From an uncultured Algibacter sp. (lineage in GTDB: Bacteria; Bacteroidota; Bacteroidia; Flavobacteriales; Flavobacteriaceae), in assembly GCF_947487605.1 (NCBI RefSeq), contig NZ_CANKXK010000001.1, positions 248,001 through 312,000 on the forward strand: a stretch of DNA of 64,000 nt, written 5' to 3'. The translations under genes were made by a program, and so were the position numbers. Shown here one piece after another: positions 17,374 to 25,887 of this stretch; position 1 is the stretch's first letter, and each line of letters starts with the position of its first letter. Below the pieces are notes generated by a model. It was not told the DNA's origin. It saw nothing but the letters and a program-made list of their open reading frames with translations, and did not search any database.

Positions 17374-17509
17374 TAACGGTTTTGTGTAAGATTAGTTGCG
17401 TGGTTTAAGAACTAAAGTTAGCAAATAAATCACAGATAGAAAGTCCTCACGGACTTTCGTAAATATGCTATAACCAGCAATTAATTTTATACGGTGTTGT
17501 ACAACGTTA
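17374..17509. repeat. 136-nt imperfect palindromic repeat (copy A)
   Basis: Complementary arms fold almost end to end: TAACG (17374-17378)/CGTTA (17505-17509); GTGTAAGATTAGTTGC (17384-17399)/GCAATTAATTTTATAC (17477-17492) with three G-T wobbles; TGGTT (17401-17405)/AACCA (17472-17476); TAGCA (17419-17423)/TGCTA (17466-17470); and an apical hairpin GAAAGTCC-TCAC-GGACTTTC (17439-17458). The last base touches the stop codon of the PLD-HA gene. It contains the palindrome GTTGTACAAC (17496-17505). Confidence 0.85.
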
Positions 17510-19033
17510 TTATATTATTCTTTCGTCAATTAATCTTTTCTTTTTCCATTCAGGTAACTTATCAATTTTATGTTTCCATTGTGCTAAAACTTCTCTTTCT
17601 TTCTTAAAAGTTCCCATAGGTGGATTTAGGTTTGGATGCTGAAAACGAAAACTTAAAAATTCTTGTATCTGTTTCTCAAATCCATCTATATGTTTATTTT
17701 CTTCGTGGTCAAAATCTACACCAATTTCTAATAATAAGTCTACTCTTTCTTGCTCTAAATATCGCATTGTACCATCAGACCTTACTTTTCCCTTCCTTTT
17801 TAGACCTCTTTGGTCATTAAGCCATTTCCCTAATTTGTTTGGGGTTTTATCAGGATTAGTTTGTGGTACATGCGCTTCTCCATATTTTTCAGCCCATTCT
17901 TTCAATTCTTCGTAACGTGCCATCCAACGCTTATTTTTTGGATTAAATTCCGCAGATTCCTTGCTCCATATGAAATCTAGGTCATTTAGTTTTTCGATTT
18001 TATAATCACTTAAGACCTCATTGTTGTTATAGGTTTTTTGGATAGCAACCCAATTGCCAAGTGAATAAAATGCATCAGTATTATCGCTAGTATGTGGAAC
18101 GTCAGAATCTCCGTATTCATCATAATATGCTTTTAATAGTTGATAGTTTTCTTCCCAAATTTTTGCCCATCTAATTTCATGACCATCTCCAAAATAAAAC
18201 CCTGTTTCTTCTAATTTTCTTTTATGTTCTGGTGGTATAGTATCGTTAGCATAAAATATCTTTTGTTTTCTATACCACATATAAAGATGATAATTCTTAT
18301 AATCACGTGGAACGGTTACTTCATTATTTTTCTGTTTAAATATTACGAATTCATCAAAATATTCCTGCCAAGTTTCCATATACTTTTCAGTAATTTTGAA
18401 TTCATAAGTTTTATTCGAGTTGTTTTTATTGTTTTCGGATTCGTTGGTTTCTAAAAATTCAGTTAAATCAAGGTCTATTTCTTCCTCTTTTTTAGTTCCA
18501 TTTTTATTTAGAAATGAATTCAGTCGATTTAATAGACGAAGAATACTTTTATGCGATAAATTTTTATATTTAGGCTCAATCGTATTGGTAATTGAAGTCT
18601 CTAATTCTTCTAAATTACCCTCTCCTTTTAAAGTAATTCCCCATTCGTGATTAAGCCATAAACCACTATCTGTGAAATTTGCTGATGAGATTAAACCACC
18701 AATATATTTTCCAGACATTTTGAAAATATAAATTTTCCCATGCAGTTTATTATTCAGAGAAATATTACATTCAATTTCTCCTGACTTTATTTTAGGGATT
18801 TCAATTAATGACTTTAAAGAATGGACTTTTTTTATTTGGTCTAGCGAATTTGGTACTAAAGTCGTAATCAGATTTATTTTTTTAATATTTAATAGGATTT
18901 CATCTTTAAAGAAAAGACTAAAATCTCTCATCAAATATGGACTTGTAATTAACAATTCATCTGACATCTTTATCATTCCGAGAATATGCTCTTTATGATT
19001 TTTGTCTGATTCTAAATTGTCTATTATGTTCAT
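17510..19033 (-). CDS. PLD-type nuclease domain fused to helicase-associated (HA) repeats
   Basis: The protein has 507 residues and no signal peptide. Residues about 20-135 form a phospholipase-D-like domain of the type found in BfiI/NgoFVII-like restriction nucleases: His98-x-Lys100 (LHGKIYIF), SSANFT (116-121, Asn119) and Glu130 in NHEWGI. After a charged linker (178-208) come helicase-associated repeats at about 216-285, 287-358 and 365-442 (for example YYDEYGDSDVP...LGNWVAIQK and WAEKYGEAHVP...LGKWLNDQR), plus a degenerate fourth at 450-507. HA domains usually follow a DEAD-type helicase; none is present here. A DNA-targeting, possibly defence, nuclease is an inference. It is flanked by GTTGTACAAC palindromes. 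Confidence 0.8.
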   Translation of the reverse strand: MNIIDNLESDKNHKEHILGMIKMSDELLITSPYLMRDFSLFFKDEILLNIKKINLITTLVPNSLDQIKKVHSLKSLIEIPKIKSGEIECNISLNNKLHGKIYIFKMSGKYIGGLISSANFTDSGLWLNHEWGITLKGEGNLEELETSITNTIEPKYKNLSHKSILRLLNRLNSFLNKNGTKKEEEIDLDLTEFLETNESENNKNNSNKTYEFKITEKYMETWQEYFDEFVIFKQKNNEVTVPRDYKNYHLYMWYRKQKIFYANDTIPPEHKRKLEETGFYFGDGHEIRWAKIWEENYQLLKAYYDEYGDSDVPHTSDNTDAFYSLGNWVAIQKTYNNNEVLSDYKIEKLNDLDFIWSKESAEFNPKNKRWMARYEELKEWAEKYGEAHVPQTNPDKTPNKLGKWLNDQRGLKRKGKVRSDGTMRYLEQERVDLLLEIGVDFDHEENKHIDGFEKQIQEFLSFRFQHPNLNPPMGTFKKEREVLAQWKHKIDKLPEWKKKRLIDERII

Positions 19034-19043
19034 CTGCGGTAAT

Positions 19044-19053
19044 GTTGTACAAC
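19044..19053. repeat. GTTGTACAAC palindrome upstream of the PLD-HA gene
   Basis: A 10-bp perfect palindrome lies 11 bp upstream of the PLD-HA start codon, in the context TGTTGTACAACTTGTTAT. The same palindrome lies just past the other end of the gene (17496-17505, TGTTGTACAACGTTAT), so the gene is bracketed by direct copies. Confidence 0.7.
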
Positions 19054-19126
19054 TTGTTATATAGTTACTTTTATATTTTTATATCCCGTAAACAAGTTAG
19101 GATATAGTAAGTTTTTTTTGCCGTTG

Positions 19127-19903
19127 TTACCCCAACTTATTATTAAAACTCCTCAATTTAATAGCAGTCAATACTTTTTTAGTATATAACGGAAAATCTG
19201 CATTTAGTAACCATCCAAAATACCCAGGTTCTTTTTCTAAAACCTCGGTAACTAATTTTCCTTTATGCTTCCCGAAAGAAAAACACTCCTTTCCTTCTTT
19301 ATTATATGATATAAAACCTGCAAAATCTGCAAACTTTCTACGCGAACTAAACTCTGCCAAAAACTTAGTATCATTTTCTAAATCTTCATACTTATCTAAC
19401 TGCGCTTTTAAAACTTGGTAGGTTGCATTCGTATCAGCTTCAGCACTGTGCGCGCCATCCAAATTCTTATCACAATAAAACTTATATGCTGCACTTAGTG
19501 TTCGTTGTTCCATTTTATGAAAAATGGTTTGCACATCCACTGCTACTCTGTTTTTCATATCAAAATCAACCTCAGCACGCAACATTTCTTCTGCTAATAA
19601 CGGAATATCAAAACGGTTAGAATTAAAACCACCCAAATCAGAATCTTTAATCATGTTATGAATATCCTTAGCTAGTTCTTTAAATGTTGGTTCGTTTGCT
19701 ACTTTTTCATTAGTAATTCCATGAATTTCAGTAACTTCTTTAGGAATCGTCATTTCTGGATTCACCAACCAAGTCTTACTTTCTTCAGTACCGTTAGGAA
19801 ACACTTTTAATATTGAAATTTCAACAATTCTATCGTGAGTAATGTTTATTCCTGTAGTTTCTAAATCGAAAAAACAGATCGGTTTTGTTAGGTTTAATTG
19901 CAT
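19127..19903 (-). CDS. DnaQ-like 3'-5' exonuclease with ExoX-type C-terminal module
   Basis: The 258 residues carry a DEDDh exonuclease fold: FFDLETTGI (Exo I, DxE), GGFNSNRFDIPLLAEEML (Exo II), and GAHSAEADTNATYQVL (Exo III, with the histidine). The C-terminal 45 residues (CFSFGKHKGKLVTEVL...YFGWLLNADFP) resemble the ExoX C-terminal and DUF3820 modules. It is probably a cytoplasmic DNA repair or proofreading-type exonuclease rather than the Pol III epsilon subunit alone. An intrinsic terminator (19936-19969) separates it from the E2 gene upstream. It marks the right border of the accessory island. Confidence 0.9.
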   Translation of the reverse strand: MQLNLTKPICFFDLETTGINITHDRIVEISILKVFPNGTEESKTWLVNPEMTIPKEVTEIHGITNEKVANEPTFKELAKDIHNMIKDSDLGGFNSNRFDIPLLAEEMLRAEVDFDMKNRVAVDVQTIFHKMEQRTLSAAYKFYCDKNLDGAHSAEADTNATYQVLKAQLDKYEDLENDTKFLAEFSSRRKFADFAGFISYNKEGKECFSFGKHKGKLVTEVLEKEPGYFGWLLNADFPLYTKKVLTAIKLRSFNNKLG

Positions 19904-19935
19904 TTTAAGATTTTACTTAATGTTGTTTTTGTAAA

Positions 19936-19969
19936 AATAAAAAAACCCAACCGTTTTAAGGTTAGGTTT
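19936..19969 (-). terminator. Intrinsic terminator downstream of the E2 gene
   Basis: The hairpin AAACCCAACC (19943-19952)/GGTTAGGTTT (19960-19969) has one wobble and is followed on the minus strand by TTTTTTTATTTTT. It lies between the E2 stop codon and the exonuclease start. Confidence 0.8.
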
Positions 19970-19992
19970 AGCTATTGTTTATTTTTTTAATT

Positions 19993-21312
19993 TTAAATTT
20001 CTCTATTTATATCCCAAGCTTCAAGGTAGTCTGTAACAGCTTTTACAAACTGCCCTCCTAATGCCCCATTAACCACACGATGATCGTATGAATGTGATAA
20101 AAACATTTTATAACGAATACCAATAAAATCACCATCAGGGGTTTCAATAACCGCTGGTACTTTTCTAATAGCACCAAGTGCCAATATACCAACTTGTGGC
20201 TGATTAATTATTGGTGTGCCCATAATACTTCCAAAGGTACCAACATTAGTAACGGTATATGTTCCGCCTTGTGTATCGTCTGGTTTTAGTTTACCTGTTC
20301 TAGCACGATTAGCCAAATCGTTAACTTGCTTCGTCATTCCAACCAAGTTAAGCTGATCTGCATTTTTTATAACTGGTACAATTAAATTTCCATCTGGTAA
20401 TGCCGCTGCCATACCCAAGTTGATGTTTTTCTTTTTAACAATTGTATCGCCTTGCACAGAAATATTCATCATTGGGTAATCTCGTAATGCTTTAGCTATG
20501 GCTTCCATAAAAATGGGTGTAAAGGTTAAGTTTTCACCCTCACGTTTCATGAAATCTGATTTAACTTTCTTTCTCCAATTCCAAATATTAGTAACATCGG
20601 CTTCTATAAAACTTTGTACATGTGCAGACGTTTGTACAGACTCAACCATATGATGTGCAATCAATTTGCCCATTCTGGTCATTTCTATAATCTCATCTTC
20701 ACCACTTGAAACCACAACTGGTTTTTCAACTTTAGGAGCCTCAACTTTTTTTGTAGAAACACGAATTGCTTCAACATTTTGAGATACTTGCTTTATAGCA
20801 GTCCCTTTATTTTGAATATAGCCTAAAATATCATTTTTTGTAACACGATTATCTTTTCCTGTTCCAACTATAGCATCTAATTCTTCTTGAGAAACACCTT
20901 CTGCCTTAGCTATATTTTTTACTAGAGGCGAGTAAAAACGTTCGCTACTTGACACTGGAGGAGCAACTGTTTCTTTAGCAAGAGAAATAGTCTGTACTAT
21001 CTCTTCAACAGCTTTTTCATTCTGATTTGTTTCTATTTCATCATGGCCATTGTCTGATAATTCGTCTTCCCCTTCTGTTTCAATAATAGCCAACACCTGC
21101 CCTACTTGAACAACATCATCTACATTAAACAAACGCTCGACTAAAACACCATCAACTTCACTTGGGACTTCGCTATCAACCTTATCTGTAGCTATTTCCA
21201 ATACAGGTTCGTCTAACTCAATAGTATCGCCAACTTCCTTCAACCAAGATGTAATAGTTGCTTCTGCAACACTTTCTCCCATTTTTGGTAACCTAAGTTC
21301 AAACTTTGCCAT
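19993..21312 (-). CDS. 2-oxoacid dehydrogenase E2 (dihydrolipoamide acyltransferase)
   Basis: The 439 residues comprise one lipoyl domain (lipoyl lysine Lys44 in EIATDKVDSEVP), a variable linker, an E1/E3-binding domain (about 126-170, YSPLVKNIAKAEGVS), and the acyltransferase core. It is a core subunit of a mitochondrial-type complex, probably branched-chain or 2-oxoglutarate dehydrogenase. The active-site motif is SYDHRVVNG: His411 is present, but the usual aspartate of HxxxDG is Asn415. E1 and E3 genes are not adjacent. A candidate -7 box TAATTTTG lies upstream without a clear TTG. Confidence 0.93.
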   Translation of the reverse strand: MAKFELRLPKMGESVAEATITSWLKEVGDTIELDEPVLEIATDKVDSEVPSEVDGVLVERLFNVDDVVQVGQVLAIIETEGEDELSDNGHDEIETNQNEKAVEEIVQTISLAKETVAPPVSSSERFYSPLVKNIAKAEGVSQEELDAIVGTGKDNRVTKNDILGYIQNKGTAIKQVSQNVEAIRVSTKKVEAPKVEKPVVVSSGEDEIIEMTRMGKLIAHHMVESVQTSAHVQSFIEADVTNIWNWRKKVKSDFMKREGENLTFTPIFMEAIAKALRDYPMMNISVQGDTIVKKKNINLGMAAALPDGNLIVPVIKNADQLNLVGMTKQVNDLANRARTGKLKPDDTQGGTYTVTNVGTFGSIMGTPIINQPQVGILALGAIRKVPAVIETPDGDFIGIRYKMFLSHSYDHRVVNGALGGQFVKAVTDYLEAWDINREI

Positions 21313-21388
21313 ATTCTTATTATAATACTTATTTTTTATATTCTGTTTGCAAAATTAATTAAAAAATATGTGTTTTTGTAAATTATTC

Positions 21389-22486
21389 TCATTGAAAATG
21401 AATTACTTCTCCTCTACTTGTAGCATTATCACTACCAATAATAAAATTAGAATTATCTGGTAATATTTTATAAGTTATTGTGCTATTATTTGAATTTTCA
21501 ATCATTTCAATTATATTTTTATAATTCAAGAAGTTAGCATTAAAAATGACTTCATCACTGTTTTTTACATTTGCCATACTATCTTGAAGTAAAACTTTAC
21601 ATTTTAACGCAGATTGTAATTTATAATTCATTTGATCTGAAATAAAAAGATACCTATTTATATTTTTAATTTCTTTTTTAGGTGTTTGTCTAATAAAATA
21701 AGACAATTTTATACCAATCCAAATAAGTAAATCGAATATACTATTTTTTGAAAAGTGTTTTTTATAGAATATTTGCATAGCCCCATAAAAATTACGCGCA
21801 TAATTTTTATCTCGCAACGTGCTTTCTCCTTTAAAATGTATACAGCTAGTTTTTCCAAAATAATAATTTTTATAACCAGCCATTAACATTCTATAAGACA
21901 AATCTATATCTTCACCATACATAAAATAATCCTCATCAAAACCACCTAATTCTTCATAACATGTTCTTTTTATAAACATAAAAGCGCCTACTAAAATATC
22001 TACTTCTCCGATTTCATCTTCAACCAAGTTATTTGCATAATATTTATTAGGAAAACCTAATATTTTTTTCAACGAAGTGATGGCAGAGGGGATATTCCTC
22101 TTACTTTCTTGAAGAAAGCTGCCAACACCATTTAATAATTTACAACCTACAACACCTAGTTTGTCTTTTTGATTTGAAAACTCTAAAAGCTTAATAAATG
22201 TATCATCACTAACAACAGTATCTGGATTCAATATGCATATATATTCTCCTTTCGCTTTTGAAACACCTATATTATTAGCCTTAGAAAAACCAAAGTTTTC
22301 TTTATTCTCAATTAGAATTGCCTCAGGGAAAACTTCTCTTACCATTTTGCAACTGTTATCATGAGAATTATTATCAACAACTATAATTTCAGCTTCGATT
22401 TTTTCAACTGCTTTATAAACACTTTTAAGACATAAGTGCAAAAAGTATTGAACATTATAATTTAGTATGACGACAGACAGCTTCAA
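21389..22486 (-). CDS. GT2 family glycosyltransferase (rhamnosyltransferase-like)
   Basis: This 365-residue family 2 glycosyltransferase begins MKLSVVILNYNVQYFLHLCLKSV. The nucleotide-sugar fold shows IIVVDNNSHDNS, NFGFSKANNIGV and the DxD-like NPDTVV; FDEDYFMYGEDIDLSYRM is a typical acceptor-site block. The last 90 residues are not catalytic and include tryptophan-free polar sequence. The sugar and acceptor cannot be read. It lies 17 bp downstream of a second GT2 gene and runs toward the E2 gene. Confidence 0.9.
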   Translation of the reverse strand: MKLSVVILNYNVQYFLHLCLKSVYKAVEKIEAEIIVVDNNSHDNSCKMVREVFPEAILIENKENFGFSKANNIGVSKAKGEYICILNPDTVVSDDTFIKLLEFSNQKDKLGVVGCKLLNGVGSFLQESKRNIPSAITSLKKILGFPNKYYANNLVEDEIGEVDILVGAFMFIKRTCYEELGGFDEDYFMYGEDIDLSYRMLMAGYKNYYFGKTSCIHFKGESTLRDKNYARNFYGAMQIFYKKHFSKNSIFDLLIWIGIKLSYFIRQTPKKEIKNINRYLFISDQMNYKLQSALKCKVLLQDSMANVKNSDEVIFNANFLNYKNIIEMIENSNNSTITYKILPDNSNFIIGSDNATSRGEVIHFQ

Positions 22487-22503
22487 ATTAAAATCTTGAT
22501 TAA

Positions 22504-23307
22504 TTATTTATATAAAAACCGCTTCATTAAAATCAATAGTTTTTGCGGTAATATATGTGTTAATATTGCCCTAAATAAACCTAATGTAGTATAAAAACCA
22601 AATTTATACTCATTCAAAAAAAGTTTTATTCTACTTTTTGTTTGTTTATGTCTATTCTTGGTTGAAATACTCTCTGGATTAACTTCATATTCAAGTAAAA
22701 TATTTTCTAACACCTTTGTTGTATATGTTTTTTTAATTTTGAAAAAAAAAGCGTGGTCTTCAAGTGCTGGATAATTTTCTGGGTAATAGCCCAATTTACT
22801 TACTAACTCACAACGATACATGACTGAAGGGTGGACAAAAGGGTTATACAAATGAATAACCTCCTTTAAATCATTATGGCTTGAGGGTGGTTTAAATTCA
22901 AAAAGTTTCTTTCTTTCCATATCAACAAATCTTACCCACGATGCGACCAAACCTAAATCATTATCATTTAGAAAAGCTTGTTTTTGATGCTTGAATCTAT
23001 CATTTAAATTAACATCTCCTGCGTCTATTCGAGCAATAAATTCATATTGATTTAATTCAATAATAAACTTTAAACCTTTATTTAGCGTTTTTGCTATGCC
23101 AATATTTTCAGCATTTTTAATAAATCTAATATCTAATTGATCTCTAAAATTTTTAATTATTTCATCAGTCTTATCTACTTCATCACTTCCATCATCAAAC
23201 ACAAATACAGTAAATTCCTCACTTTCGCTTAACAAGGAATTCAAAGTAAGCTGCAAACCAACTTGATTATTATAATGTGGTAACAGAACTGCTATTTGTC
23301 TGTTCAT
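22504..23307 (-). CDS. GT2 family glycosyltransferase
   Basis: The 267 residues start MNRQIAVLLPHYNNQVGLQLTL. It carries the GT2 core FVFDDGSDE and ARIDAGDVN (DxD-like), and FVHPSVMYR, YPALEDHAFF typical of sugar transferases acting on polysaccharide or lipid acceptors. It has a basic C-terminus with a hydrophobic patch (ILTHILPQKLLILMKRF), possibly membrane-associating. It forms a two-gene unit with the downstream GT2 gene; only two such genes are present, so a full polysaccharide locus is not indicated. Confidence 0.88.
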   Translation of the reverse strand: MNRQIAVLLPHYNNQVGLQLTLNSLLSESEEFTVFVFDDGSDEVDKTDEIIKNFRDQLDIRFIKNAENIGIAKTLNKGLKFIIELNQYEFIARIDAGDVNLNDRFKHQKQAFLNDNDLGLVASWVRFVDMERKKLFEFKPPSSHNDLKEVIHLYNPFVHPSVMYRCELVSKLGYYPENYPALEDHAFFFKIKKTYTTKVLENILLEYEVNPESISTKNRHKQTKSRIKLFLNEYKFGFYTTLGLFRAILTHILPQKLLILMKRFLYK

Positions 23308-23341
23308 AAGAAAAGAATCGTTAGATGATGATAAAACTAAA

Positions 23342-23959
23342 TTACAATTTTAATGAAGATTCAAATGGAACTCTATTCATAATGCTTCTCCCAAGTGTTA
23401 TTTCATCTGCATATTCTAATTCATCTCCTACCGAAATCCCTCTAGCAATGGTAGAAATAGCAATATTAAATTCTTGAATTTGCTTATAAATATAAAAATT
23501 GGTTGTGTCTCCCTCCATAGTGGAACTTAATGCAAAGATCAATTCTTTTATTTCACCAGTTTTAACACGATCTACTAAAAGCTTAATATTCAAATCATGA
23601 GGACCTATACCATCCATAGGAGAAATTTTACCTCCCAAAACATGATATAATCCTTTAAACGAGCTTGTACTTTCAATTGCCATAACGTCGCGCGCATCTT
23701 CTACAACACATATTATTCCGTTATTCCTTTTATGATTTGAGCATATGTCGCAAATATTTAAATCACTTATATTATTACATGATTTACAAAACTTAATATT
23801 GTTACGCATATTTTGCAATGCCTTTGAAAGTGACTCAGTTTGATTAATAGGCTGACGTAATAAATGAAGTGCCAAACGCAAAGCCGTTCGCTTACCTATA
23901 CCTGGAAGTTGAGCTACTTCACTAACTGCATTTTCCAACAATTTCGACGAAAATTCCAT
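23342..23959 (-). CDS. recR: Recombination protein RecR
   Basis: The 205 residues have the RecR helix-hairpin-helix ([20 protein letters not shown]), a four-cysteine zinc finger ([19 protein letters not shown]), a Toprim domain ([17 protein letters not shown]), and a Walker B-like C-terminus. It acts with RecF and RecO to load RecA at gaps. A -7 box TAAATTTG lies 5 bp before the ATG, so the message should be nearly leaderless; no clear TTG -33 element is seen. The two GT2 genes follow 34 bp downstream. Confidence 0.96.
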   Translation of the reverse strand: MEFSSKLLENAVSEVAQLPGIGKRTALRLALHLLRQPINQTESLSKALQNMRNNIKFCKSCNNISDLNICDICSNHKRNNGIICVVEDARDVMAIESTSSFKGLYHVLGGKISPMDGIGPHDLNIKLLVDRVKTGEIKELIFALSSTMEGDTTNFYIYKQIQEFNIAISTIARGISVGDELEYADEITLGRSIMNRVPFESSLKL

Positions 23960-24080
23960 GGTTGCAAATTTACTATTTCGATACGAATTTCGCTAATTTT
24001 AATGAATGCATTTAAATAACCAAGTCTTCTTTTGGAATTTGAAGTTTAATATTTGTATTTTCAAAACTTGAATTAAATTT

Positions 24081-25523
24081 ATGACTGCCACTCAAATTAT
24101 TCTATTAATAGCTTCTTACTTTGGGCTATTAATCTTAATATCATATTTAACTGGAAAAAAGTCTGGAAATGATGCTTTTTTTAAAGGCAATAGACAATCG
24201 CCTTGGTACGTTGTCGCTTTTGGAATGATTGGAGCTTCTCTATCTGGCGTAACATTTATATCGGTTCCTGGGTGGGTTGAAGCCTCACAATTTAGCTATA
24301 TGCAAGTTGTATTAGGCTATATAGTTGGTTATTTTGTTATCGGGACAATACTTCTTCCCTTATATTACAAATTAAACCTAACATCAATTTATACTTATTT
24401 AGAAGAACGTTTTGGCAATTACGCATATAAAACAGGAGCTTCCTTCTTTTTAATATCAAGAGTAGTTGGCGCTAGTTTTAGATTGTATTTGGTGGCCAAC
24501 GTATTACAAATAATTTTGTTTGATGACTTGGGTATTCAATTTTGGCAAACTGTAACAATTACTGTACTTCTTATTTGGTTGTACACATTTAAATCTGGCA
24601 TAAAAACTATTGTATGGACAGATACCCTACAAACACTGTTTATGCTTATTGCTGTAGGGGTTGCTATTTATTTTGTTAGTAGTGAATTAGATCTAAACAC
24701 TAGTAGTTTATTAAGTTTTATAGCGGATAGTGACTTGAGTAAAACATTCTTTTTTGATGATTTTAAATCTAGCAACTACTTTTGGAAGCAATTTATTTCT
24801 GGGGCATTTATAGCGATTGTTATGACGGGCTTAGACCAAGATATGATGCAAAAAAACCTGACTTGTAAAACACTTAAAGATGCACAAAAAAACATGTTTT
24901 GGTTCACCATTGTATTAACCATTGTAAACTTTATTTTTTTAAGCCTGGGCTTATTACTTACCATTTATGCACAACAAAACGGTATTGATGCCAATAAAGA
25001 TGATTTATTTCCAATTCTTGCAAAAAACCATTTGAGTATTGGTGTTTTTGCTTTTTTCTTATTGGGCTTAATCGCTGCCGCATATAGCAGTGCAGATTCA
25101 GCTTTGACTTCACTTACAACATCATTCAGTATAGATATTTTAAATATTGAAAAAAAATACGATTCTAAAAAACAAGTCCAAGTTCGAAAACGCATTCATG
25201 TACTAATCTCTTTGATTTTAATCTTAGTAATTATAATATTTAAATATATAATTAAAGATGCTAGTGTTATTGCGAAGCTATTCGTTTTTGCGGGTTACAC
25301 ATATGGTCCGTTATTAGGTTTATACGCTTTCGGGTTATTTACTAAGTTGCAGGTAAAAGATAAACTAGTACCTATAGTGGCTTTGCTATCGCCTATTCTA
25401 TCTTATATAATAAGCGTTAATAGTACAAAATGGTTTGGTTTTGAGTTTGGTTTCTTCATTCTTATTTTAAACGGCTTCCTAACCTTTTTAGGACTAATAT
25501 TGATTCGTAGCAAGCAGAACTAG
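24081..25523 (+). CDS. Sodium:solute symporter (SSS family)
   Basis: This 480-residue membrane protein with about 13 predicted transmembrane segments belongs to the sodium/solute symporter family (SLC5-like). Conserved blocks are YFLITGxK-like (SYLTGKKSGNDAFFKGNR), FGMIGASLSGVTFISVPG and AAAYSSADSALTSLTTS. The substrate is not readable; sugars, amino acids or monocarboxylates are all possible in the family. Its last 30 bp overlap the 3' end of the convergent CoA-binding gene. It stands alone on the plus strand. Confidence 0.9.
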   Translation: MTATQIILLIASYFGLLILISYLTGKKSGNDAFFKGNRQSPWYVVAFGMIGASLSGVTFISVPGWVEASQFSYMQVVLGYIVGYFVIGTILLPLYYKLNLTSIYTYLEERFGNYAYKTGASFFLISRVVGASFRLYLVANVLQIILFDDLGIQFWQTVTITVLLIWLYTFKSGIKTIVWTDTLQTLFMLIAVGVAIYFVSSELDLNTSSLLSFIADSDLSKTFFFDDFKSSNYFWKQFISGAFIAIVMTGLDQDMMQKNLTCKTLKDAQKNMFWFTIVLTIVNFIFLSLGLLLTIYAQQNGIDANKDDLFPILAKNHLSIGVFAFFLLGLIAAAYSSADSALTSLTTSFSIDILNIEKKYDSKKQVQVRKRIHVLISLILILVIIIFKYIIKDASVIAKLFVFAGYTYGPLLGLYAFGLFTKLQVKDKLVPIVALLSPILSYIISVNSTKWFGFEFGFFILILNGFLTFLGLILIRSKQN

Positions 25524-25856
25524 GGTACAAGATGCCTCGTAAGCTATATTATTTTCTTTCAAAAGATTATAAAATTCTGGATTCTCTGTTCCTGGATTAA
25601 AAATAACGCGTTTAGGACGCAACGAAACAATATAATCATAGTACGCAACCTGCTTTTTTTTGTTTAAATAGAGTGTGACAGTATCTATATTTTCATATTG
25701 TACTAATTCACTATCAATATCTACATCTGCTACTTTACCCTTCATAAGACCAAAAGCAACCACTTTTTTATTATGCGCAACCAAACGTTGTATCGCATAA
25801 TTTGAATATCTATTTGGCTTTAGTGATGCCCCAAACACCAATGTTTTTTTACTCAT
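25494..25856 (-). CDS. CoA-binding domain protein
   Basis: This 120-residue Rossmann-type CoA-binding protein of the YccU class contains KTLVFGASLKPNRYSNYAIQRL (nucleotide-binding turn) and VIFNPGTENPEFYNLLKENN. The role of stand-alone members is unclear. It converges on the symporter gene, overlapping it by 30 bp at the 3' ends. Its start is 99 bp from the start of the divergent TonB-type receptor, so they share an upstream region. Confidence 0.88.
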   Translation of the reverse strand: MSKKTLVFGASLKPNRYSNYAIQRLVAHNKKVVAFGLMKGKVADVDIDSELVQYENIDTVTLYLNKKKQVAYYDYIVSLRPKRVIFNPGTENPEFYNLLKENNIAYEASCTLVLLATNQY

Positions 25857-25887
25857 GTTAAAAAAATGTTAATAGTTGTTAAATGTG

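Noticed and set aside
16620-17509. True integron attC sites in repeats A and C
   Set aside because: The ends read TAACG/CGTTAGCT rather than the RYYYAAC/GTTRRRY core, and no integron integrase is in the window. The term cassette-like is used only for layout.
21389-23307. A polysaccharide biosynthesis cluster
   Set aside because: Only two glycosyltransferases are present, with no transporter, polymerase or nucleotide-sugar genes.
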